Shown here in pieces: positions 21,101 to 28,942 of a DNA stretch of 34,015 nt. The notes under the pieces are model-generated. The model saw only the letters and a program-made list of their open reading frames with translations, made no database searches and was not told the origin of the DNA. Source of the DNA: Deltaproteobacteria bacterium (GTDB lineage Bacteria; UBA10199; 2-02-FULL-50-16; JAJFLM01); assembly GCA_021772655.1 (NCBI GenBank), contig JAJFLM010000098.1, positions 1 to 34,015 of the forward strand. The letters run 5' to 3'. The position numbers and the translations under genes are program-made. Every line of letters begins with the position of its first letter. Position 1 is the stretch's first letter.

Positions 21101-21155
21101 CAGCTCACATCGTGTGGGTTTACAACTGGTTTATAATTTATCGGGCCCACGCTAA
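18135..21155 (+). CDS. Ser/Thr protein kinase with C-terminal FGE-sulfatase-like domain (kinase 3)
   Basis: IIHRDIKPENFLV, SADYGIAI, GTPEYMPKESF, VFSLGTTLFELLTGKLPY; C-terminal LLIPAGQVTAW...HDFMIGPLVSNQNWIDFL...RKWPWGDM. ATG overlaps kinase-2 stop as ATGA, so start is 18135 rather than 18117. Confidence 0.92.
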   Translation: MNLLAFSSLNQASLLLASAGAPATQHSVSAQQSYVDAAREVHTQIGQGIPLMTNEDAYQLTTRLLSGIRALPMLSNNSTSLRGGIVKDAEELINRYDRIRTIEAERPGSIVAPLTKKGFLKSLVKRKLAPEQGTDEAIQAHIDRFLTGAAFMHDVPYVDNRGHTLTVQKLDLAAVQAAYASAATPAEDETPITIMSAETDTPGQDARSQQAIPSIVPISVSDQKSLMIRDSETGAIHPSKFYELVELAEGGEAKVFKATQRDADRAVALKISTAKAFSKDEHAKNLNEIRLLSDNAPGAIQVYDAGFTAEDLPYIAMQYMNQGTIFDYLERHNLPMEELIEICEEIIYSIVQASHQRGIIHRDIKPENFLVHLLPDRTISESRNGSEPPARMRRIIKSADYGIAITPEEFDELDSGSPKYFAGTPEYMPKESFTGSPPDFRFDVFSLGTTLFELLTGKLPYPQKKGEVHTAYIVRRMGEAAPIANPKELNPQIPQWLNDIILKAIDNDPEQRFADPTDMLFAFITHEARQYEQGASTQVRQKRNTLQPQSLRELMRQDAVQRRRSEKHRLRMLRQAISKYEEAYRRFPLEAIRQKIVELTFALWQEASQRGIDEDITRTRNRLRDLLPESDARYRLADKDVNLTFIIDGGFATGVQPSFHFARALNEDGDLSNSAYSGKQHNGVFQHTLPPLGSHRLTMLAPQHIPVAIPLPPQAGDYTVRIPVYQLSQVPQWAREEHLLIPAGQVTAWREGDSYSGERDSSRLRSVDHDFMIGPLVSNQNWIDFLFKYAEIHGQKAAMLHIPRDEHGYLWHWDDGALRFLDRNNLPVETSVPVNNYHPNSIQAFIDIMRPGASLPTLDQLKLAARGVDGRKWPWGDMNPHGGEAAFQTTGESSDYVRLPIHESMIDQSPYSVFDEHGRPICQINHMIGNLERPIDVPPNHEERIFGIYKMDPEKISAEQKQAILWSFGAAYDTTPRDAEQVHRRMNFTSSHRVGLQLVYNLSGPR

Positions 21156-21467
21156 TTATGGATAGTACTCAATCAAGATATTATCTACTTCAACCTTTAC
21201 ATTATATTTACGGACACAAGCTGATGGATTTATAGGGGATTTTCCTGTCGTTACGTCAAACTCCCAACCATGCCAGGGGCAGGTCACAACCGTTCCGTCC
21301 AGCTCTCCCTCAACCAGTGGTGCGCCACGATGTGGGCAATTGCTATCCATGGCATAAAGTTGGTTGGCTATATTAAAGAGCGCGATCGGACGCTCATGCA
21401 CCTCGACAAGTTTACGACGCCCATTAGGCAATTCGGCCGCTTTAGCGACGCTAATCCATTCTGACAT
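21156..21467 (-). CDS. Rieske [2Fe-2S] ferredoxin-like protein
   Basis: CPHRGAPLVEG...CPWHGWEFDVTTGKSP (CxH...CxxH Rieske signature), 103 aa. Confidence 0.93.
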   Translation of the reverse strand: MSEWISVAKAAELPNGRRKLVEVHERPIALFNIANQLYAMDSNCPHRGAPLVEGELDGTVVTCPWHGWEFDVTTGKSPINPSACVRKYNVKVEVDNILIEYYP

Positions 21468-21521
21468 GGACCGCTGTTTAACTTATGAAGATATTTTTAG
21501 GCAAGGGGTATTTGAGGGCCC

Positions 21522-24017
21522 TTACGTGACTCTTTTTAAGCGAAAACTTATCAGAACCGATAAGCCCAACAGCATCAGCCCAAACACCGAGGGATTTGCC
21601 CGCTGATCCAATAAGCTATTTTTACAGGCACCACTACCGCGCGCAAAGTTGCCCGCGGCATTTGCCGGATTGGTGCCTGCACCATCATCGCCAGCTGTAG
21701 CCGAGCCATCATCGCCGCCGCCAGCCGTATCACTACCGGCAGAGTCTCCACCCGCAGTATCACCGCCTGCTGTATCGCCACCCGTGGCTTCCATCAGGCA
21801 GTTCCCATCACAACCATCCCCTGGAGTGAGATTACCATCGTCACATTCTTCACCCGTTTGAACCGTCCCATCACCGCACACTTCATTCAAACACTGGCTG
21901 GAACAACCATCATCATCTGCGATATTACCATCATCACATTCTTCGCCTGCATCTACTTGGCCATCACCACAGATTTCAAATTCACAAATATCACTGCAAC
22001 CATCCCCGGCTGTGGTGTTGCCGTCGTCACATTCTTCACCCGTATCGAGAAAACCATCTCCACAAATTGGTGCCGCGGCCCCGACTTCGAAAGCTCCGCG
22101 ATCACATAAGCCATCTAAACGATTAAAAGTTCGTTGATCATCCCCTTCACACGCAGGGCTTCCTGTACCTGGAGTTGCTGGATTGGCGGTATCAATCGCT
22201 GGACTACCCGCTAGCAAGGCATGAGTATCTGTTAAGCCCCCATTACCTTGTAAGACATCTAACATCGCATCAATCGGAGACCCAGCTGTACCCACTAAAT
22301 CATTGGTACCCGTAAAACCCGTGCAGCCCGTACCATCCCCAATCAAATTATAATCCAATGAGATAAAGGCAATACCACCACAATCAACTGACGGTGCCGA
22401 CACCACCACACCATTGCCCGCTACAATCGAATTACTCACAGTGACCGTGCCAGGAAATGTAATCGGTCTATTATACAGCCCAGCTGCTTCCGAACTCTCA
22501 CCACCCCCCGATAAATCAAAACCATTTAGTGTGATGGTGGAATTATTAATCTCCACGGTCCCGGAATCATTCGCGACTCCGGATCCAGGCGCACGGCCCG
22601 AACGATTGCCACTGACAGTCACATTTCTCAAAAAGAGTTCGGCATCACTACCACCGACGTTCATAATACCGCCGCCCATACCACCAGACGAGTTGTTAGC
22701 AACGAGTGAATGCAGTACTGTCACCGTCCCGCCGCCGTCATCTTCTTCATGAAAAATGCCGCCACCGGAACCGGCAGTGTTATTACCACTGATTGTTGTC
22801 TCATCTATTAGAACGGTTCCATCTTCACTATACAAACCACCTGCATTCGCCTCGGCAAAATTATTGGTAATCGTACTGCGGTTGACCGTTACGGTCCCAC
22901 CATTATTAGAGATACAACCCCCGTAGCCCCCAAAGCTGCTGGCAAAATCAATATTTGCATTACAAGTCACATCATTAAGCGTCATGGTAGAATCGTTGCC
23001 ATTAGCCAGACCCATCCCATCACCACCAAACAAATTGTTTTCACTAATGCTGCCACCATTATGGGTATAACTAGCGCTAGGGCCCACATTCCAAACCCCA
23101 CCGCCAAAACCGCTACCGCCATCATTGCCGATGACATCTGTATTCGTGATAATGGCTGTCCCTCGGTTCAAAATACCACCCGCATCGTTCGAGCTATTCC
23201 CGTTGCCACTTTCCCCCACATCGGAGTCATTTATCGTCAACATGCCGCCGGTTGCATTAAAAATAGCTCCGCCTTCGCCTGCCTGATCAGTCGGTGTCGC
23301 TTCATTTTCAGTAAAAATAACTCGGGTTAATGTGGCGGTCCCTTCATTATAAATCGCACCCCCTAAACTCGCTCCACTGCCGCTCGTCCCGGTATTATTA
23401 GCTGCCATATTTTCAGAAAAAATTCCGTCTGTTACAGTCAGCATTGCCCCGGATAGATTAGAAATCGCACCACCACGTACAACCAAACTTGCGTCTGAAA
23501 ATTCAAGAGCAATATTATTGGCTAAAGTGATTGTATTAAGCGTCAGCGTACCTTCATTTAAAACACCTGCACCTTCACTGGCATGACTGCCCGTAATATT
23601 AAGCAGATTGAAAGTCGCCGTCACACCACTGTGAACGTGAAAAACCCGAATCGGTAACTGTGCTTGCGCTGAACTCACATCAACAGCTGTCGCTCCCGAA
23701 GGCGAAATTGTCAGATCGGCGGTTATGTCTAAGTCACCGACGGCCGCAATATCGTCATCACCGGGAAAGAACAGTGAAACAGAAGCCACTGAAATCACAA
23801 TATCATCAGCAGCTACCGTAAAGTTGGCCTCTTGAATCGCCGCGCGTAAGGTACAGTTTCCCTGCCCATCCGAACAAACCCCGTCACCAATATTATTATC
23901 AGTGCCATCAAAAGTAGAGTTTACGTTAAAAGTTGCTGCGTGCCCCGAAACAGACCAAACAATAATCGCTGTTACGATGGCAAGCAGGCCCCCAAGCCTT
24001 TGTAATGTTCGCCACAT
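21522..24017 (-). CDS. Secreted CSLREA-type beta-helix surface protein with DUF4215 repeats and C-terminal anchor-like tail
   Basis: Start MWRTLQRLGGLLAIVTAIIVWSVSGHAATFNVNSTFDG...DGQGNCTLRAAIQEAN (CSLREA-like); repeated GGG(I/L)xNxGT rungs; three CGDGxxxxGEECDDGN repeats; tail ACKNSLLDQRANPSVFGLMLLGLSVLISFRLKRVT. ORF track overextends to 24188. Confidence 0.88.
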   Translation of the reverse strand: MWRTLQRLGGLLAIVTAIIVWSVSGHAATFNVNSTFDGTDNNIGDGVCSDGQGNCTLRAAIQEANFTVAADDIVISVASVSLFFPGDDDIAAVGDLDITADLTISPSGATAVDVSSAQAQLPIRVFHVHSGVTATFNLLNITGSHASEGAGVLNEGTLTLNTITLANNIALEFSDASLVVRGGAISNLSGAMLTVTDGIFSENMAANNTGTSGSGASLGGAIYNEGTATLTRVIFTENEATPTDQAGEGGAIFNATGGMLTINDSDVGESGNGNSSNDAGGILNRGTAIITNTDVIGNDGGSGFGGGVWNVGPSASYTHNGGSISENNLFGGDGMGLANGNDSTMTLNDVTCNANIDFASSFGGYGGCISNNGGTVTVNRSTITNNFAEANAGGLYSEDGTVLIDETTISGNNTAGSGGGIFHEEDDGGGTVTVLHSLVANNSSGGMGGGIMNVGGSDAELFLRNVTVSGNRSGRAPGSGVANDSGTVEINNSTITLNGFDLSGGGESSEAAGLYNRPITFPGTVTVSNSIVAGNGVVVSAPSVDCGGIAFISLDYNLIGDGTGCTGFTGTNDLVGTAGSPIDAMLDVLQGNGGLTDTHALLAGSPAIDTANPATPGTGSPACEGDDQRTFNRLDGLCDRGAFEVGAAAPICGDGFLDTGEECDDGNTTAGDGCSDICEFEICGDGQVDAGEECDDGNIADDDGCSSQCLNEVCGDGTVQTGEECDDGNLTPGDGCDGNCLMEATGGDTAGGDTAGGDSAGSDTAGGGDDGSATAGDDGAGTNPANAAGNFARGSGACKNSLLDQRANPSVFGLMLLGLSVLISFRLKRVT
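21724..21783 (-). repeat. 15-bp in-frame tandem repeat (four units) encoding GGDTA-like linker
   Basis: + strand units gccgtatcactaccg / gcagagtctccaccc / gcagtatcaccgcct / gctgtatcgccaccc; protein GGDTAGGDTAGGDSAGSDTA. Confidence 0.8.
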
Positions 24018-24032
24018 AATAAGCTTTAATAA

Positions 24033-24048
24033 AGCAAGATCAGTGCCA
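24033..24048 (-). promoter_or_regulatory. Sigma54 (RpoN)-type -24/-12 promoter
   Basis: Minus strand TTGGCAC-TGATC-TTGCT; match to TTGGCAC-N5-TTGCW, immediately upstream of the CSLREA gene start. Confidence 0.7.
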
Positions 24049-24171
24049 ACTGGATAAAAAACTAACCTGGCGAAATAATTGACCTTTTTTAAGGCGAGGT
24101 TCTGTCCAGCTGTCAGAAAATCAACCCTAAAGGATAAATACAGTAAAAAAATGACGCCCGGGCAGCAACCC

Positions 24172-24199
24172 GTAGGGGCATATTGCAATACGCCCCTAC
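24172..24199. repeat. 28-bp palindromic repeat, copy 2, intergenic
   Basis: GTAGGGGCATATTGCAATACGCCCCTAC; 13/14 arm match; near-identical to 3668..3695. Confidence 0.88.
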
Positions 24200-24236
24200 A
24201 CGCTCCGCAAACTTGTCCCCAAACCTCTCATTTGAT

Positions 24237-27200
24237 ATGAGCCTTAAAATGCGTTTGACCGAATTCTTTTTAAAAAAACCCCTCAATGCAAATCTAATCA
24301 TGGTTCTGATTCTGCTGGTGGGCGGCTTAACCCTCTTTCAGCTAAAACGCGCAACCTACCCCACGGTTCAGTTCGATATCTTAAAAATTTCCACCACTTA
24401 CCCAGGAGCTTCCGCTGAGGATGTCGAAATTAATGTCACGAAAAAGCTTGAGGACGAATTAAAGGGCGTTAACGGCATTGAAAAGATCAAATCAAACTCC
24501 TTAGAAAACTTGTCTCTTATATATGTGTTTGTCGATACGGATGCCGATGATATTCAGGAGACTAAAGATGATATCCGTCGGGCCGTTGACCGTGTCAATG
24601 ACCTCCCTGAAACCATCACAGAAAAACCGGTAGTTGAAGAAATGCGCTCGGCGAATGTCCCTGTGATTGAAATTGCTGTTGTCGGGAGGGCTGATGAGAT
24701 TGTTCGCCGTAAAGTCGCCCGTGATCTCGAAGAAGAAATTCGCGAAATCAAAGGCGTGATGTCTGTAGAAAAGGTGGGTTATCGAAAACGTGAAGTTAAA
24801 ATTCTCATCGACAACCTCAAATTATCTGAAGAATATATTTCATTTAATGAAGTCATTCATGCCATCAAAAGCCGTAATGTTCGTTCTTCTGGTGGTAGCT
24901 TAGAATCCTATTTAGCTGAAAAGAAAATTGTGACTTTTTCAGAGTTTCAAACCCTACCGGAAGTCAAAAATGTGATTGTGCGTGGTAATTTTTCTGGTGA
25001 CAACATCACTCTTCATGACATTGCAACAGTCACTGATAGTTTTGAAGACTATCAAATTCTGCCACGTACCAACGGACAAACCAGTATTAACCTACTCATC
25101 AGAAGCCATGGCAATGGCGATATTATTGATATCAGCGAAGCCATCCATCAATTAATTGAAGAATTTGAAGAAACCATCCCCCAAAACGTGAGTATTGTGC
25201 TCGTCAGTGATTATTCCAGATACACATCCAACGTACTCGGCATTGTTAAAAGCAATGCAATCATCGGTTTTATTCTCGTCTTGTTGGTGCTCATTTTATT
25301 TTTAGACCGCTACTCCGCTTTATGGGTGGCCGCAGGCATCCCGATTTCTTTATTAGGGGCCATTGCCCTCTTCCCTTTATTTGACATTGATATTAATTTT
25401 ATCTCTTTGACCACCATGATTATCGTCGTCGGTATCGTCGTGGATGATGCGATTGTCATCGGAGAAAATATCAGCCGTCATCGCGAAATGGGAAAAGCGC
25501 CCTATGAGGCAGCCCTCCAAGGGGTTAAAGAACTCGTCTGGCCCGTGACCATTACGGTGATCAGTACAATCCTCGCCTTTATTCCCATGTATTTTATGCT
25601 AGGTGTCACCGGAAAATTTGTCCGGCAAATACCCACTATCGTTATTTTAGCACTGGTCATCAGCTTGTTAGAAGCGATCACCATCCTACCCGCCCATTTA
25701 AAAAGTAGCCCCGCTCGTCAAGCCAGCGCTTCACAATTAATGACTCGCTTCCAAAACTGGTATCAGAACTTCTTACTACGCATCTTAAAACACCCCGTCA
25801 AAACAACTCTAGGCGTCTTTGCTCTACCCATAGCGGCTATTTTGTTATTTTCACTAGCGATGAAGTTCATCCTCTTCCCCTACACAGATATTGATATGTT
25901 CTATGTGATTGCCGAATTGGATGAAGGGACGGGCATTACAGCGACCGCAGAAAAAATGAAGTCCGTTGAAGAACTCATCGCACACATCCCTAAACACGAA
26001 CTGGTTAACTTTACGACGAGTGTCGGCCACCATGATATGGACGTCTATGGAGGCAGTGCTGGACTTCATGAAAACTGGGCTCTGATCACTATCTTTTTAA
26101 AACCTGCTGCAGAACGAGATCGCCCCAGCGAAATGATTATGGCTGAAATATCCGAAAAACTTCGTAACATCACGGGTTTCAAAAAGCTCTACCTAGAAAA
26201 ATATTATGACGGCCCACCTATTGGTAAACCTGTCACGATTACTTTAGTCAGCGATGACGATAAATTACTGCAAAGGACTAGCCAAAAAATATATCAATTC
26301 ATCAAAACTATACCGGGCATCCTCTCACCTGACATTGACCGAAAAGCCGGCAAACAAGAGATGCGCCTGAAGCTAGATTATCATGAAATGGCGCGTGCAG
26401 GTATTACCGTCGCAGAAGTGGCACACACTATCCGTGCCGCCTATGACGGCATTGTGGCCTCAAGTCTGGTGCGAGAAGGCGAAGAAATTGATTTCAGAGT
26501 CCAACTAAAACCTGAACAGCGACAAAAAATTGCTGTTTTACTAGAGCTACAAATCCCTAATGCCATGGGTAAATTAGTCAGTCTCAAGAAATTAGCGACC
26601 CTTATCCCCCAAGAAGGGATTGAATCCATCCGTCATTATAATGGTCAACGTTCTATTACTGTCACTGCTGATGTCGATACTGATATCATGACGGCCGTAC
26701 AAGCCAACCAACAAGTGCGAGCCCAATTTGAAAAAGAAATTAACGCCCTCCCCGGCTTACGCATGATCTTTGGAGGAGAAGAACAAGCCACCCAAGAAAG
26801 CATGCAGAGCTTTTTATGGGCCTTTATTTGTGCCCTGGTAGCGATTTATTTCCTCCTGACGGCCTTATTAGGCTCCTTTGTACAGCCCTTTATCATCATG
26901 GCCGCCATCCCTATTGGTATCGCCGGTGTTATCTTTGGATTTTTCTTTCATCAATTACCCATTGGCTTTCTTGCGCTGATTGGATCTCTGGGATTGATTG
27001 GTGTCATTGTGAATGATTCTCTTGTGATGATTACTTATTTGAACGAGTTACGAGGTGATAAAGCTAACTTATCACTGCAAGAGATTATCCATGGCTCTAA
27101 AACCAGATTGCGCCCGGTGATTTTAACCACCATCACCACCGTGGCGGGACTGATTCCCACCATCTATGGTTTCGGCGGCTATGAACCCTTTATTGTGCCC

Positions 27201-27299
27201 ATTGTCTTAGCATTGGCCAGCGGCCTTATCCTCGCAACCATCGGTACTTTGGTGCTAGTCCCAACGCTCTATACTTTAAGCTATGGGCGTACCGATTAA
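24237..27299 (+). CDS. RND-family efflux transporter (AcrB/HAE1-like)
   Basis: MSLKMRLTEFFLKKPLNANLIMVLILLVGG...KRATYPTVQFDILKISTTYPGASAEDVE...VVGIVVDDAIVIGENISRH...GVIVNDSLVMITYLNELR. ORF track start at 24183 is a TTG inside the palindromic repeat. Confidence 0.93.
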   Translation: MSLKMRLTEFFLKKPLNANLIMVLILLVGGLTLFQLKRATYPTVQFDILKISTTYPGASAEDVEINVTKKLEDELKGVNGIEKIKSNSLENLSLIYVFVDTDADDIQETKDDIRRAVDRVNDLPETITEKPVVEEMRSANVPVIEIAVVGRADEIVRRKVARDLEEEIREIKGVMSVEKVGYRKREVKILIDNLKLSEEYISFNEVIHAIKSRNVRSSGGSLESYLAEKKIVTFSEFQTLPEVKNVIVRGNFSGDNITLHDIATVTDSFEDYQILPRTNGQTSINLLIRSHGNGDIIDISEAIHQLIEEFEETIPQNVSIVLVSDYSRYTSNVLGIVKSNAIIGFILVLLVLILFLDRYSALWVAAGIPISLLGAIALFPLFDIDINFISLTTMIIVVGIVVDDAIVIGENISRHREMGKAPYEAALQGVKELVWPVTITVISTILAFIPMYFMLGVTGKFVRQIPTIVILALVISLLEAITILPAHLKSSPARQASASQLMTRFQNWYQNFLLRILKHPVKTTLGVFALPIAAILLFSLAMKFILFPYTDIDMFYVIAELDEGTGITATAEKMKSVEELIAHIPKHELVNFTTSVGHHDMDVYGGSAGLHENWALITIFLKPAAERDRPSEMIMAEISEKLRNITGFKKLYLEKYYDGPPIGKPVTITLVSDDDKLLQRTSQKIYQFIKTIPGILSPDIDRKAGKQEMRLKLDYHEMARAGITVAEVAHTIRAAYDGIVASSLVREGEEIDFRVQLKPEQRQKIAVLLELQIPNAMGKLVSLKKLATLIPQEGIESIRHYNGQRSITVTADVDTDIMTAVQANQQVRAQFEKEINALPGLRMIFGGEEQATQESMQSFLWAFICALVAIYFLLTALLGSFVQPFIIMAAIPIGIAGVIFGFFFHQLPIGFLALIGSLGLIGVIVNDSLVMITYLNELRGDKANLSLQEIIHGSKTRLRPVILTTITTVAGLIPTIYGFGGYEPFIVPIVLALASGLILATIGTLVLVPTLYTLSYGRTD

Positions 27300-28942
27300 T
27301 GAATGGCAAAGGCCCCCGTTTCGGGCCGAGGAACCACAGCAATTTGCACATGTAGATCCTGTTGAGAGAAACGCTTCTCACTGAGGTTGACGATAAAAAA
27401 ATAGAGATGGGTTGGCGGTTCAAAGGGGTCGACAAATACCTGCTGTCTGACACTAGGTCGCATGGGAGCATAGCCTAAAAACTTTTTCTGCTGCGGATTG
27501 GATTCATCGGCTAAAAAAACATAGGCTTTCAAATGTGCGGCTGCTGGTTCCCACCTAATATTTAAGGCCCCAACTGCTTCACGTTTTTGAATACGCGTTG
27601 TAAACATCCGCAACGAATGCGGGGGCAAATCTTGAGTCGTCGAACCAATAATGCCATGAGGCGGTTCAATATTATCTAAAGGCACCCCTGATAATAATGA
27701 GCTAATCTCTTGGCCTTTAACCAAAGGCACCTCCATTCTCAATGCGGCAGGTGTATTTTCATAACTTAAAGACCATGCTAAGAAAGCCAACCAAATATCT
27801 TCACCATCTTGAGCTTTATTGAGTTGATCAAATAAAAAACTCTCGGATTTATCCTGAGACTGGATATAAGCGCGCACGATCGGAATACCGCGTAAGCGAT
27901 ATAAGAAATGCCATAAAGCAGCTGTCCGATAGCGTTTTGAAACATCAGGGGGATGCTGTGAGAAACTAAAGTCTACATTTTCCTTTCCTGGTACCGTAGG
28001 CAGCAAACCTTCATTAAAACTTTGAGCGACACCTCTCACTAAGGCATCAACATTGGGGTCCTGCAGAAAAGCTTCTGGCGCGCCATTAAGATAATAAGCA
28101 AACAGTATTTCTTCGAGTAACATCCCTTGCAAAGCCGACTTCCATCGCTTTGCCTCTTGCCAATTCTCACCAACAAGACGAGATAAACATGGCATGGATA
28201 TAAATAAGACGCTCCGACCCTCATCATCCCAAACCAGAGCATTCCGTTGAATCCGGTCAGAGAGTACCCAGGTCCATTTCTTGCTCGATAACTTCAGTGG
28301 GTTATCTTCGCCACGTTTCACCCCCACAATTTTTAAAAATGCTTCTAAGGGCTCACCCCATTTTTTCGTGCGCCCGGCATCAAAGATTTCATGGGTATCA
28401 AAATAACTGCTAATATAGGGAACTTTATCCTTTAAAAAATGAGGGGGCCATTTAAAATCAGCCCATGCACTGACTTTCTTTTGATCAAAAACAGCTTTTG
28501 ACCATTGATCTAAAGTACGTCCGCGTTTTTTTAAGTAGTCACGTATCGCAACAGCTAATTGACTGTAGGACACAGCACCATTTTTATTGCGCTGACGCGG
28601 CATCAATAATTGAATCTCTTTACCCGCAAGACGTCCCACTGATTTAACCTGCCCTTGCCGCTGCAACCTCAACACCTCTTCAATCCAAGGTTTCCACAAC
28701 AATCCTTGTGGGTCATCATCTTTACCAAGAGTCCGAAGTCGGGTGAGCTCACGACGCAAATAAGTTGCAGAACAAGAATCTATTTTATCGCCCTGGGATG
28801 TGGCCTGAGGCTCTTTCAACCGCAGTACATCGAATACTTCATGATGGCTTTGTAATAAGCGCGCCTTGGTATTTGATGGCTGAGTCACCAGGGCTGGCGA
28901 GGAACTTGACAGAAGTACTGAAATAGCCAGAAATAGGGCCAT
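27296..28942 (-). CDS. Exported protein of unknown function
   Basis: Start MALFLAISVLLSSSSPALVTQPS with AAGGG 3 nt upstream of ATG at 28942; ORF opens at 28999. No family recognised. Confidence 0.65.
   Translation of the reverse strand: MALFLAISVLLSSSSPALVTQPSNTKARLLQSHHEVFDVLRLKEPQATSQGDKIDSCSATYLRRELTRLRTLGKDDDPQGLLWKPWIEEVLRLQRQGQVKSVGRLAGKEIQLLMPRQRNKNGAVSYSQLAVAIRDYLKKRGRTLDQWSKAVFDQKKVSAWADFKWPPHFLKDKVPYISSYFDTHEIFDAGRTKKWGEPLEAFLKIVGVKRGEDNPLKLSSKKWTWVLSDRIQRNALVWDDEGRSVLFISMPCLSRLVGENWQEAKRWKSALQGMLLEEILFAYYLNGAPEAFLQDPNVDALVRGVAQSFNEGLLPTVPGKENVDFSFSQHPPDVSKRYRTAALWHFLYRLRGIPIVRAYIQSQDKSESFLFDQLNKAQDGEDIWLAFLAWSLSYENTPAALRMEVPLVKGQEISSLLSGVPLDNIEPPHGIIGSTTQDLPPHSLRMFTTRIQKREAVGALNIRWEPAAAHLKAYVFLADESNPQQKKFLGYAPMRPSVRQQVFVDPFEPPTHLYFFIVNLSEKRFSQQDLHVQIAVVPRPETGAFAIH

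Noticed and set aside
12080-21140. Diversity-generating retroelement target (CLec/FGE C-termini)
   Set aside because: No reverse transcriptase ORF and no TR/VR-like near-identical repeat seen; differences among the three C-termini look like ordinary paralogue divergence.
24237-27299. RND gene as part of a complete tripartite efflux operon
   Set aside because: No membrane-fusion protein or TolC-like gene adjacent in the window; treated as a lone RND component.
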